From assembly GCA_002102555.1 (NCBI GenBank), contig MCFL01000010.1, forward strand, positions 186,001 to 250,000: DNA of 64,000 nt, in the 5' to 3' direction. The translations under genes were made by a program, and so were the position numbers. Shown piece by piece: positions 22,001 through 34,100 of this stretch; within the stretch, counting starts at the first letter, position 1, and every line of letters begins with the position of its first letter. The notes below the pieces were generated by a model that worked only from the letters and a program-made list of their open reading frames with translations, was not told where the DNA came from and made no database searches. This DNA is from Catenaria anguillulae PL171. Lineage: Eukaryota; Blastocladiomycota; Blastocladiomycetes; Blastocladiales; Catenariaceae.

Positions 22001-23814
22001 ATGACGATCACATACAGAGCTCTTCTGGCGATCCTCGCCGGTGCAATCTGTACCTCAAGTGTTGTTTCCGCACTTCCAAAAGGCGGTGGCGGAGGCGGTG
22101 GCGGTGGTGGAGGCGGTGGGGGTGGTGGGGGTGGTGGGGGTGGCAGTGGTGGTGGCGGCGGCGGTGGGGGGCGAGGTGGGAGCGGTAGCCGTGGTTCAAG
22201 CAGCAGCAGTAGTAGCAGCAGCAGTGGTGGCTGGTCCTCAGGTTCAAGTTCGAGTGGGTGGACGTCTCGCTCGGGCGGGTCATCGTCATCGTCTGTATTC
22301 GGAACAGAAAAGTACACAGATCCTCGAATTTGGCCTTGTATGTGTTTCTCGTTTGACCTTGTTTACTTCCGATGAGCAGCGATCTGACATCCCTGTCCCC
22401 AATCGTGACGCACAGACACGTATCCAACCTCCTACGTCGCAAACTACCCCTACCGGGGCTACTGGATCTCTGTCCCGCGCTCTGGCCCCAACGGCGAAAC
22501 CGGTTGCAAGTTCTATGACCACGACACCAACCGCCAATCGAGCCCAACTGGCGCCCGTCGTGCGACCCACCGTCGTTCCAGTGGCATATCATCGCCGCCA
22601 TCGTGTTCGGAATCGTCGCCTTCATCTGCTGTTGTGGTCTCGCTGCCGGATCCAACCCCAAGCGTTTCAAGACCTCAACGACAGATGCGTTCGGCAGTCC
22701 CGGTCCCATATCGGAAGACGAGCGCAATCGGCAACGGATTAACGGCGTGTTCCAGTCGGCCCCACATGCAGCGGCAGTCCAAGGCAACGCGTTCATTGCC
22801 GCCAACCCATGCGTTCCATTCAATCCGCAGCAAGGCGACCTCGAGGCCATGACGGACCCGCAAGCGTGGCGGTTTGTCCCGCCGGTCGTGGACATTTCCG
22901 ACAACCGTGTCTCGATCGTGGACGACTTGGTTGTCTTCCAGCCGCCCGCACCGACCGATACCTTTGCGGACGTGTCGGTCGTGACCAACCTCCCCTTACC
23001 CTGGCTTCCCGCGCACCTGTCGGGCGAAATCAAGCCGCCGTCGCCCATTCTTTACTATGAAGTGACCATCGTCAGCATGCAGCCACGCACAACCTTTGCC
23101 ATTGGCCTCTCCACGGTGCCCTACCCAGGTTTTCGCCTTCCCGGTTGGCACGACTGGTCGATCGGGTTCCACAGCGATGACGGCCGCTTGTTTGTCAACG
23201 ACGACTCTGTGGGCCAGCCGTACGCGCTCCCGTACCGTATTGAAGATGTGGTTGGTGTGGGCGTGGATACCGGATCGGGCAAGGCGTTTTTTACACGTAA
23301 CGGCGCCAAGTTGCCTGATGTGCTGTGTACGGACGTGCCAGCGCCGAGACTGACAGTCAAGCCGTGCATTGGCGCGGACGACGAGTGTACGGTGCGTGTC
23401 AATTTCGGAACGGCGCCTTTCAAGTGGGAGGTGGCAAATGAGATGCGGGCAATGTATGGTTTGGAGTTGTTGCCAACATACTCGGCGGCAGGGAGGGCTG
23501 AGAATGGCAATCCTGGCGACGCGCTTGTTGGCATGCCTGCCGAGTACCCGCCGCCGCCAGCGTTTGCGACCATGCCTCCGTACCCACCGGCAGCTGTTGC
23601 GTCGTCACCGCCACTTTCGCCGCCCACTCAGGCCATGGCACCATTGGCAATGCCCGTTGCGCCAGTCTATCAACCAAACCCTACTCTGTCCATGCCGGTT
23701 CCCACACCGCCCGCGCCGACCTATGCTGGGCCGATTGGACAGACACGCATGCCCGAGCCTCAGTTTGGCGGCGTTCAAATGCCAGAGCCACACAGGATTC
23801 ACAGGCAGCAGTAG
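22001..23814 (+). CDS. Secreted-leader, Gly-rich, single-pass SPRY protein (Ssh4/Ear1-like SPRY)
   Basis: Exons 22001-22337 and 22416-23814, about 578 aa once one missing base near 22535 is allowed. Order: signal peptide (YRALLAILAGAICTSSVVSA), a run of over 30 Gly from 22083, a Ser/Gly linker, the module YRGYWISVP...CKFYDHDTNR...W...C..PSFQWH, transmembrane helix IIAAIVFGIVAFICCCGL, cytosolic stretch, then SPRY at about residues 300-450 (ILYYEVTIVSMQPRTTFAIG, FRLPGWHDWSIGFHSDDGRL, GKAFFTRNGAKL). The SPRY motifs match Ssh4/Ear1-type vacuolar-sorting adaptors of Rsp5. The Pro-rich tail (PAEYPPPPAF) could bind WW domains but has no exact PPxY that I can see. An adaptor role is inferred from SPRY plus membrane anchor only. 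Confidence 0.72.
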
Positions 23815-24099
23815 TCAAAAGGTTTGGAAATGGTCAGTAGTCGAGTCTGAATGCGTGCCTCCACATGCTTCATGTTTTTTTTTTGTGATTCCCTCCAATT
23901 TTGCCATCGAAATACACCTAGACTTGCTTCGATTCCAGGGAGTCGTGTCTCGCGCTGCTGCTCAGACCTGACAAGCTGCATCTCGCGATACACGTTACAA
24001 GAACGATAGGCAACCGAGAAACTGCACGAATTGGTGGATATACATAAGAATAAATGAAATGGATTCTACAATTTCACCTGGCGATCACATAATTTACAC

Positions 24100-26675
24100 T
24101 CAAAACACGCCAAACAACCTGGCCCTCGCCTTCTTGACGGGCGTCGTGCTCGGCGCCTGCTGGCCACCCATGGCCCCTCCGAGTCCACGAGCAGGACTCG
24201 CACCTACACTTTGCGACCCAGCTGCTGGCGCTCTTGTGGGGGACGCAAAAGGCGACCGCGCCCTTGTCGCCGTTGCCGAGTCACTTGTCCGAACACGTTG
24301 ACGGGTCGACGCTTGCCGACTATCATTTGTACCTGCCCTGCTTCGTGCTGCGGATGGCGGCGGACTGGAAGCGTGATGATCGTGCTCGAGCTGCGCTTGT
24401 CGAGAAAACTCGGCGGCTTTGGCGTCGACAATGGCCACATATGCACGGGAAGTGTCAATGACGCTGCGTTGTTGCGTGATTGCATCTGTGAGGATCGTGT
24501 GCAGGAGTGATTGGATGGTGGATTTGGTTTGCGAGAGGAGTGCGGGCGCTGGTGTGGCACCCAAATGAGACACTTGTGCTTCGTCGTCATTGTCGATGGA
24601 GAGGGCAGCCGGGGGTTGCTTGTTGCTCGCACTAAACGCCAAGGCCTCGTCCGTATCGCCATCGCGGTCGCCGTGGGAATCCAGGGGTTTCACTTCAGCC
24701 GGCACGGAAACAAGCTTGCTCAACTCGCCCTCTATCGCGTCCAAGACCTCATGCCCCATGCAACACAAGTCGTCCCACGACCAATCTGCGGCCGACGAGG
24801 GCGCTGATACACCAAAGACAGGAGTTGCGCTGCGGCTCCTGCGAATCGATGCCGGATCTGCCGTATGGATGCGAGCGCGTAGCTCGTGTGCCGAGTCAAC
24901 CAAATGATTCATGTGCTTGACCCACTCTTGGATCGCTTCACTCGAAATGCCCCCCTCGACCGTTCCGGCGTGTGCCTCGTCGCTTTGCGTCCAAGCATCC
25001 ACAACCATCCTTTGCGACATTGTGGATCCGCCAACCGCCAGGGCAAACGACATGGAGTCGCCGGGCCCTTGTTGGACGGCGGCCGCAGCTGCCATTTCGT
25101 CGCCAAGCGATACAGACGCGGTCCGTTGCACCGACCGCGAGGGCGACCCGGGCGTGCTATCTGCTTGCAACAGCCATGCAGACACGTCCGAATCAAATGT
25201 CTCCTCGTACAATGGTTGAGTCGCTGCTGCCGCTGCTGCGGTATGGTCCTCGCGCGCACGGGCCAAGTCGTCTTGGACTTGTCGAAACTGGTTGAGCACG
25301 TCCGCGTGTTCGGATTGCAGCTGGTCGTGTGCACATTGCAAGTTGGCTAGGGTCGAGAGAAGAAGTGAAACCTCATCTTTGGACAGGTTGGGTGACGATG
25401 GGGAATCCATGATGGCAGCCTCGTCGATGGAGGCGCGCAGGGCCGCGAGCTCGGATTCGAGGCGGGAAACGGTCGATTCGGCATCTGCGGCGCGGGCAAG
25501 GGCCGTGTCACGGTCTTGACATGCTGTTTGCCAAAGAAATGGTGAGTGAGCGAAAGAAAGTGAGCCTGATTGATGTTTGAGACACACCTTGCGTATACCC
25601 CTCCTTCAAATCCCTCCCTCTGGCCTCGGCACGCTCCAGCTTTGCACGCACCTCGGCTGCCTCGTGCTCAGCCGCCTTGACCTGCTGTCCCCACTCTTTT
25701 TCGCTTGCATCCAACTTTGCTTGCTGCGCCTGCACCGCAGACATGGCCAGCGCGTGTGCCGATTGCGAGTCGGCAAGCGTGGATTCCAGCGTGGCCACTT
25801 GAGACTTTGCCGCGTCCAAGTCCGACGTCAGGAGTGCATTGCGTTGGGTCAGCTGGTCGTTGGTGGAGCGGAGTGTGGCGAGTTCAGCGTCGAGAACAGA
25901 GGCGGAGGTTTTCAGTGAGTCGAGGTCGGTGCATGCTGATGTGTACTTGTGGAGGAGTTCTTGTCCGATTTCTGTGTGATGGGAACGCGTTAGGCCGGCG
26001 AGGTGGGCAATTGCGAAAAAGTGAGCACCGCGGACCTGCGGACAAGAGCAGTTGCTGGTAATACACGCAAGTTTCCGGTCGGCATGAAGCAGATGTCGAG
26101 TCTCGGCTCGAGTCTTGATATGTCAATGTATCTATAGGGGAGGTAAAGGGGGATGAAAGCTGAGATGAGGACGCCAGTGAGAGATACAACGGAACATGTT
26201 GTGGAATTCACGTACTCTGCAACTTGTCCATGGTAGACGAGCTTATCGCATATCCTGCGTCGGGTGTCGCCGCATTCCTGTCTCTCACGGACAAGTTTTC
26301 ATTGGAGGGATACCTTCGCGACGCGGTCTCTGCTGATGGCGAGGACAGCTGTGCTTGGCCGACGGTCGCTCTCCTTCGAGAAGTTCGGCCAGGAGCAGGA
26401 GGGCGTGTGCGACGCGCAGTGGAGGGCGAGGTGGGCGGAGAAACGTGGTGCGGAGAAGGTTGGTGCTGGTGGGAATGCACGTGAAGATGGAGAGGCAGTT
26501 TCGAAGTGCCAACATCGGTATACCCTGTCACGAGATTGAGATGGTGGTGTCCAAGCGCGGCGGATGTGCGGTGGGAATGATGGAGGGTCGGCCCGTCCAT
26601 GGAGTAGTATGTCCCAGCGCTGCCGCCGAGGTTGGCGCTTGTCGCACTCGGGTTTGCGGTTGATGCGGGATGCAT
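24100..26675 (-). CDS. Coiled-coil protein, unidentified
   Basis: Exons 26675-26216, 25971-25588 and 25523-24100 give 755 aa in frame (KLQ-KIGQELLHKY and EGYTQ-ACQDRDTAL at the joins). Residues 1-150 are Ser/Thr/His/Pro-rich and disordered. From about 155 to 330 lies one long heptad-rich coiled coil (SLKTSASVLDAELATLRSTN, then AEVRAKLERAEARGRDLKEG). The second half has WSWDDLCCMGHEVLDAIEGE and a basic Ser/Arg tail ending KKARARLFGVF. The start at 26675 was chosen because the upstream in-frame extension to 26828 reads like UTR. Organisation resembles vesicle-tether or spindle-pole scaffolds, but no family motif could be named. Confidence 0.7.
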
Positions 26676-27648
26676 TTCGGCCTTTGCTGTGCTGAGGGTA
26701 TTTGAATCAGTTGTCAGAAAACAGGTTGGACTTTGTGGAGAAGATTGGCGACGAGTCGAGGTTTGCCCAAGTGATGAAGGAGCAAAGTCCGAAAACTGCA
26801 AAAGACTTGAGTCGACAAAGCAAGGCAAGTGCTGCAGAGCTTGGGGGATATGACGGGTTGCGGGGGGTATGTATTTACACGGCTATTACGTCGGTATTCA
26901 TGACCGGCCAGTCGACATTCTCCACTGCAGTGAGTGTGTGCATTTGGAAGCAAGGGGTCGTCGTTTTTTGGAGATAGAGCGAGAATGTTGCTGATTGGAG
27001 TCAGTTTTGTGGGCTTGAGGATTCCCACTCACTTCAAGTTGAGCTCACTCATGCGGCGCGTTCTCGGCTGTGCGCAAATCGCTCGCTTCTGTCTGTGGGC
27101 ACTGCGAACATGACCGTGCGTGATTGGTTTATGGTCATTGACTCCAACAACATGGTCAGTTGCATTTCCAGCGATCCGACTACTACCGGTATAATTTTAC
27201 ATGGATGCTGCTGCATATAGCCAGCCGTAAGCATATCAGGTCCACAGACTGGGGGAAGGTAATGGAAGGCTGGTGGAAGTGCTGGATCAGGAATCGGATC
27301 GGCGGCCCATTTTGCTTGGCGTGTTTCAAGGCGCTTCAAGGCGTTTCAAAGCGTTTCAAAGCGCCGTCGCTGTCGGATCGGTGTTTGCATTTGGCTGTCG
27401 TGGATGGGCGTTGCCGTTGCCGTTGCCAAGCTGGCGCGCAGCCTGGAGAGTGGTTGGCATGCAGTGCTCGCAGGATCACGATAGGATTGTTGGCGTGGGC
27501 GTCAAGAGTCAAGAGTCAAGAGTCAAGAGTCGAGTTCTTTCGAATTTCCCATCCAACTTGATCCCTCTCTCGGTCGCAACTGCAAGCCTGAATGGGCACA
27601 GCACGGACACGGACCAGCGTACCGTATTGCCGCCATCATCGTCACATC
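26676..27648. other. Intergenic with small tandem repeats
   Basis: Upstream region of two divergent genes. Contains a degenerate 10-bp array (CGTTTCAAAG-type units) at about 27327-27365 and a 7-bp array at about 27504-27533. No coding region is supported. Confidence 0.5.
27504..27533. repeat. 7-bp tandem repeat (CAAGAGT)n
   Basis: About four copies of CAAGAGT in a row, ending in a degenerate unit just upstream of the membrane-SDR-GT77 gene. Confidence 0.8.
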
Positions 27649-30600
27649 ATGTCACTACCTAAGTCCACCTCACCCGCCGGCATTCCGCCATCTAGCTCCT
27701 CCGCCGCACAGGCTGGCCTCGCTCTCGCCGCCGCCGCGGGCCTCAACCGCTGCCTGCTCACCGCCTACCTCTTCCTCGGCGCCAATGGCATCGTTTCCCA
27801 TTCGCCCACGGCGCGCCCCTGGCCTTATGCCTTTGCCTTTGCCGCCATCGAACTGGCAGCCGGTGCCCTCGCGCTCACCCTCTGGCTCCGGTCAAGTGGC
27901 CCCGCTGCCACCTCGCGCCATCAATTTGCCGAGTTGCCTTGGTCGCGGGCCCTGATCGCTGGCGCAGTGCTCGCGGGCGCTCTGGCCACCGCCAACACGA
28001 CCACGCAGCTGACGCCACCGCCGCTTGCTCTGGCCTTGCTCGTCCTCACCACGGCCTTGGCGTCGACTTTGCCTCTCTTCACCTCGGCTTCGTCCAACGC
28101 CAACGGAAATGCAAACAAGATGGTTGTCGCTGCGCTCGCCGCTGGCGTCCTCATCCTGGCTGTCGTTCACGCGCCCGTCCTCAACTTGTGGTCGCTCGTC
28201 TCGGCTCTTGCCGCCATGTCGCTCGCCCTACTCTTTGTTGCCCTTCCCTGGGCCTCGCTCACATCGACCCGTACCCTGATCGTTGCAAGTGGTCTCCTTG
28301 CGCTTGCCGCCCTCGCCTCGGGCGTGCTTTCGGCAACCACGCCTCTGCCCTCTCCATTGGGCAACGCCGTCCTGCTTGCCCTTAACGCTGGTATCCTCGT
28401 CATTGCCCTGCGCTTTGGCTCATCGTCCAGCTCATCCATTGGCGTCGGCTCGGCCTCTGCGTTTTTGCTTGCATCCCTGGTTGCAGTCACGGCCTGGGGC
28501 ATTCCCACGGACGCATTTACCATCCACCCAATCGGCACGGCTCTCGCCTACGCGCTCATCTACCTGCCCGCTGGCCTGCTTGTCTACTCGCTGTACCGCA
28601 CCGGGTATTCCTCGGTGGCGCACGTCCGCGTGCACGACCACGACACGCAAGAAGGCGACATGCTGTTCAAGCTCGACCCAATCATCATTCCAGCGACTTC
28701 GGACAATGACGACGAAGACTCTGGCGAGCCCACGCTCAGCCCAACATCGGGTGCGCCATCGCCTACACGGCGCTCGATCGCGTCGGCGGCCACACCGTCG
28801 CCGTCGGCATCCACGTGGCTTGCTGCGCTCATTGGCGGCATCTTTGCCTTGACCTTGTCGCAAATCATTTACGCGCCCGTGATTCCCGGCGCCGACCCGT
28901 GCGCCAGCCTCTTGTTTGACCGCCAACACCCGGTTGCGAGTCCCGGCACAAAGGTCCTCGTGACTGGCGGATCCGGGTTCATCGGATCCAACTTGGTCGA
29001 ACTGTTGCTGGATCTCGGGTACAAGGTGCGCGTGCTCGACAACTTGTCGACGGGCTACTTCCACAACATTGCCCACCTGGTCGATCACCCAAGGTTTGAG
29101 TTCCAGCTCGGCGACATTCTCGACCTGCCCGCAGTGGAAAAGGCCGTGGATGGCGTCGAGTACGTGTACCATTTGGCGGCCATGTCCAAGGTTGCGCCGT
29201 CCATGAAGGACCCAAAGATGGCAAAGTACTGTCTCGAGACAAACTCGCTTGGCACCATCAATGTGCTGAATGCGTCGCGCAACACGGGGGGTGCCGTTAA
29301 GAAGGTCGTGTATGCCGCCAGTTCGACGTATTATGGTAACGGCAAGACGCCCATGAGGGAGGATGCGGCGCCCGATTTGCTGACGCCGTACAGTTCGAGC
29401 AAATACGAAGGTCCGTCATCTTTTTTTTTCTCGACGGCATTTGTACAGGCCTTGTTTCGACTCACTTGACTTTGATTGATGTACTCAATCAGGTGAAATC
29501 CAAATGGACATTTACGATCGCATTTTTGGCCTGCCGACCGTCTCGATTCGCTTCATGATGGTGTTTGGCCCGCGCCAGCCCACCTCGGGCGCCTACGCCA
29601 TTGTGACTGGCGTGTTTGTCAAGAAACTGCAAGACGACCAGCCCTTGCCCATCGAAGGCGACGGATCGCACTTCCGCGATTTCGTGCACGTGCGCGACAT
29701 TGGCGAAACGCTGATTCTTGCACAACAACATCCAACGCTGCGCAACCAAGTCATCAACTCGGGTACGGGCATTGGCCACTCTGTGCACGAAGTAGCCGAT
29801 TTGGTGTCGCCCAACCACAAGCACGTCGCTCCGCGCAAGAACGATCTCGTCGGCACCTTGGCCGACACGTGCAAGGCCAAGCGCATGCTCGGGTTCAAGG
29901 CAAAGTACGATTTTGTGCATGAAATGTCAAAGATCATTGACGACGCAAAGCAACCCACGCGCGTCACGTCGCGCCCACAGTTTCAGCAGCTCGCACGCAA
30001 TCTCACGGCGGCGCCTTGGTTGTTGCCGCCGCAGAGCTTGCAATACCTGTTCAAGCCGCACGTCAAGGATTTGGCCAAGGCCGCCAATGCAGCAGTCACG
30101 CAGCCCGAGTTTGTCAAGACGGCGGCGAGCGGTGTGGATGCCCAAGCCGATGCAAAGTCGCTCGTGGTGATTCCATACACCAAGCAAACGCGGCCGCTCG
30201 TTGAGCAATCACTTTACACGATTGCGACGCACGGGCGTGCCCCGCACGTGCTGTTGGTTGCCCAAGACACGCAAGACGCAAGCAACGATTGCACGCTCAT
30301 GAACGCGGCGTGCTACGACGCCCAGGGCGCACCACTCACGCGCGTGGTTGCCCAGCTACTCGATCTCGGGTATTCTGTGCACGTTGTGCGTCCCGGTACT
30401 GCATACGTGCGCCAGGTGTGGCGGTCGTTCCGGCCGTTGCTCGCGGCCACGGGCGCCAAGATGCTTGTACCTGCCGGGTTCCGGCCCAGTGAGGGATTGT
30501 GGCAGTATGTGGCGACGCCCGAGGCGGGCGCGCTGGTGGGTGCGTTGGCGAGTGCCGAGGAGGAGGATGGCGATTTGGACGCCACGTATACACGTGCGGC

Positions 30601-30955
30601 GCACGCGTGCGGGACACGGCGCGAGTGTGAGGCGGCCGTGGGCAAGAAGGTGGCCGTGGCAAAGTTCAAGACGGCGTACGAGTGCCTCAAGTCGGGCAAT
30701 GTGCCGTTCAAGACCACGTGTGAGGCGACAGGCAAGCACATTGTGTACTTTGACCCGGCCTGTATGGATGCGGATGCAAGTGCAGAGGCGGTGGCCGACA
30801 AGCTCAAGGCTGCAAAGGTCTGGTGGATGGCCGAGGGCACGTGTCCAGAGACGGCCGAGGTGTGCATTGGCGTGCCCAAGCGGCTGTTGAAGGTCAAGGA
30901 GCCTGGTCAGGAGGAGGGCCACTTGACGTGTGTGGGCAGTGGAGCGGACTTGTAG
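27649..30955 (+). CDS. Polytopic membrane + NAD-sugar epimerase (SDR) + GT77-like fusion, plus-strand copy
   Basis: Exons 27649-29410 and 29493-30955, 1074 aa, no frame breaks. Residues 20-420 hold about ten hydrophobic helices, vaguely like a DMT/nucleotide-sugar transporter (unproven). An extended SDR follows: KVLVTGGSGFIGSNLVELLL, DNLSTG, YHLAAMSKV, ASSTYYG, active-site YSSSK (Tyr about residue 581, Lys 585), FGPRQPTSGAYA and the FRDFVHVRDI block. That set matches UDP-sugar 4-epimerases and related NDP-sugar dehydratases. The C-terminal 330 residues align with nucleotide-diphospho-sugar transferases (PF03407/GT77): VEQSLYTIATHGRAPHVLLV and LLDLGYSVHVV, but the expected DxD is replaced by RPGTAY (about 30388-30405). 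So the SDR looks active and the transferase inactive. It likely acts in the Golgi or ER. Confidence 0.82.
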
Positions 30956-31183
30956 GCCGCTGGATGAGAGGCGGTTGTGTTAGCGTTGTGGGGCTGAGTT
31001 CAACTTGCATCTTGACGTGTCGACTACTCACTCTGCTGTTGTTATTGTTTGATGTTTTTTTTTTTTTCATTCATATCATCCCGCACTTGAATTATATATA
31101 TCTACCTTTTCATTTAGACATACTCGGACTGCCATGTACCACTCCAATGGTTCGCATTATTCATCAATCAATCGATACGTACA
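30956..31183. other. Convergent 3' gap between the two SDR-GT77 genes
   Basis: 228 bp separate the two stop codons. It contains a T-run (about 31053) and AT-rich TATATATA, consistent with back-to-back polyadenylation regions. Confidence 0.5.
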
Positions 31184-34100
31184 TTAGTTATCCCCGGCGT
31201 TTGTCATCGTTGCCACACCGCCCAAACACCACAATCCCACCTCCTGCTTCCAGTCATACTCCATCCCACTCACATACCCGTTTGCAACGGCCCGTGGAAC
31301 GCCTGGGCACTCGAATCCACCGACCTTGCTCTTCTCCTCGCAGTAATACCCGACGTGATCTGCATCCGCCATATTCCACGCACCAAACCGCTTGAGCGCC
31401 TCGACCTTGTCGTCACGCCGGGCAATACAGATTGGATGCACATAGAGCATGTCGGGCTTGCACACATCAATCGGGTGTGGACACAAGTTGAATCGGCCAA
31501 ACAAGGGCGAGTATTCGCGAATAGGCAGGAGACCTCGCGCGCGCTGCTCGTTGCACGTGTCGAGGGAGGTGCAAAAGGACATGGTTAGGTTGCGAAAAAC
31601 TTGGCGAAAGCGTGTTGGTCAGATATCGCTGTGCCAGGAAATTTTGTTCAGGTGAGTTGGATCAAGACAGCATGGGGATCGAGAGGTCAGCGTAGGTTAT
31701 GTACTTACTTGGGTCGTCGTTGCCAATCGCCACATACTCATCAAAGAACCGCAGCGATTCTGGTGTCGGGCGCACAACGTAGTTTCCCGTATTCGCTACA
31801 AAGCTATACATGTATATGTACACAAAGTTTGCAGGTCAGCAGCTCGCGAGCACTGCACTACGGAAGCAAGTGGGAACCCAAGTGAATGGCCGTGCGCATA
31901 GTAAAAGACGAACCTAGCCGAGATCTCGGACGTGATTGACATGTCGGCATCCACCTCACGCATGTACTCGTCATAGGACAGCCAAACATTGCGCAAGAAT
32001 CCAATATCTGCATCCGACAGGTTGACCGTATACCCCAACCTGAGCAACTCCCTGACCAAGCGCGGTTTGACCCATGAAATCACGCTCCAGATCTTGTCGC
32101 GGTACTTTGGATCCAATCCTTGCTGATTCGTAAAATCTGCCGTCGCCAGTGATGTGGCATTGAAGCACGGCATGTTCAAGTATAGACACTCGGCGGCCGA
32201 AGCGGCATCGATGGCAAACAAGAGCAGGTTGCGCACCTTGCCCCACGTCATGAGCGAGTAGACGGCGTTCTCGACCATGGACCGGTACCCGGATTGAAAA
32301 GGTCCAATGGTGAGCGTCATAGCGTGTTGCGCTGGTGACCGGTGTTGCGCCGTGTGGTGGGCAAGAGCAGTAAGATTGTTGGCGAGCGGGGCGTAGACAG
32401 GGCGCAAGAGCAAGCGGGGCAGAAGCCAGGTTGACGTCGACAGGCTTGAGAGGAGCGGCGTGTATTCCGAGTGGGTTTGTGGGTCGGCCTCCTCGGCTTG
32501 CTGCTGCATCCGTTGCATATCAGTGCGGTTGATCCCCGTGAACTGTGGATGGTAGTCGAGCAAGTTTTCCGCTGTGGAAATGTCCGCCCGAGTACACTGG
32601 GAACGGTGGCCACACGCGCCAGATCCAACGTTGATAACGTAGGCACGGCCGACTTGGTCGTTTGCAATTTTGACTGTCACTGCGCGCATCAGTGCTTTGC
32701 AGACATCCGAAATGTGGACCCAATCGACTGCATCCGTGACGACGTGCTTGTCCAAGGCGACCCCGGCCCCCGTCCATCGCCTCGGATCCGTATTTGCTGG
32801 CTCTGGAACTGCCGTGGACCCACAATCGGAAACAGACGCAGAATAAACGCCGTTGCCGGCCTTGCCATCAATCGTGCGTGGCTGGCAACTATTTGCTCGG
32901 CGTTGGCCATGGCTCTGGCCACGGGCGTCACCAAGTGCACGGGATCTTGCTCAAAGAACTTTGCAAAAGTCCCTGGCTTGACGAGCGACGGGATCGGGCC
33001 ATACACATCCGACGAACTGGTGACGACAATGCGTGGCATGGGATCCAAGGCTGATGCCGCGGCAGCCACCACGGCTTGCGTCCCGTTGGCCAGAGTAGCT
33101 TGGCATCCTGCATCACATTCGCCCTTGGGTCCCACCTTGGGCGCAACCAAATGCACAATAACGCTGGGTCGAACGTCCGTGACAAGCTTGCGTACGAGTG
33201 TCTCGTTGGTGACGCTGCCAAGGACAAATTGAACGCGATCACGGCCGTGCACGTGGATCAGTGGAGCGATGGTATGGATGCCCGCGGTGCTGAGGTTGTC
33301 GAGAATGGTCACTTTGGATGACGGGTGTGAGGCGAGCAGGTGACGGACAAAGTGAGAGCCAACAAATCCGGCTCCGCCAGTGACGAGTGCGTGGATTGGG
33401 GTAGGTTGGGGCTCGGAAGGCGGCGGCGGCGGCGGCGTCATGTTGGTTGACAGGTCAATGGGAACGGGAGTTCCGGTGGGCGGTTGTTGGGAAGCGAATG
33501 ACGAATGAATGGCGAACACAGTGAGGCATACAACGATGGCAAATGTGGCTCGAGTTTGGCGGCGCCGACCGATCGAGTCATCTGGCGTGATGGCGGGTGC
33601 GACAAGATTGTTGTCGGGCAATCCAGCTCATGGTGCTCGGCATGAGGTAGTGCTGCCACATTTGTCGAATGTATCATCTGAAGCAACCCAGCCATGCTCC
33701 AGATACATGATCCAACGGCCAATGCAGACAGGCCGTGAGCCCAACACCGTGTGTCAACATGATAATGTCGTGAGCGAGCAAAAACACAAGCGCAAAGGTG
33801 ATACCACCCGCCATCGGTGTTGCTGATGGCATCCACTTTGGCGGCGAGTATGCCGAACATGAAATGGAATACACGAGCGTGACAGAGTTGGCGGCCACGA
33901 TCGGATAAAACACGGCCACTGGGAAATATGACGGGAGCGAACCCCATGACGCTGGGTCATCCCTCCCTGCACTGGTAAAGGCGACAAGAATCCCGGCTAC
34001 CACGAGCAAACCGCCCGCCAACACGAGTTGAACGACGATCGCGCGGCACTGCACAGGCCCCGTGAGCGTGGGGAAAGTCGCTCGCGTCAGGTAAACGACG

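Noticed and set aside
22080-22190. Poly-Gly run as a separate gene or antisense poly-Pro protein
   Set aside because: The minus-strand poly-Pro frames are mirror images of the GGN repeat; the plus frame has a signal peptide and a conserved downstream module.
26676-26828. N-terminal extension of the coiled-coil protein
   Set aside because: The peptide before Met at 26675 is compositionally unlike the rest and lacks support; treated as 5' UTR.
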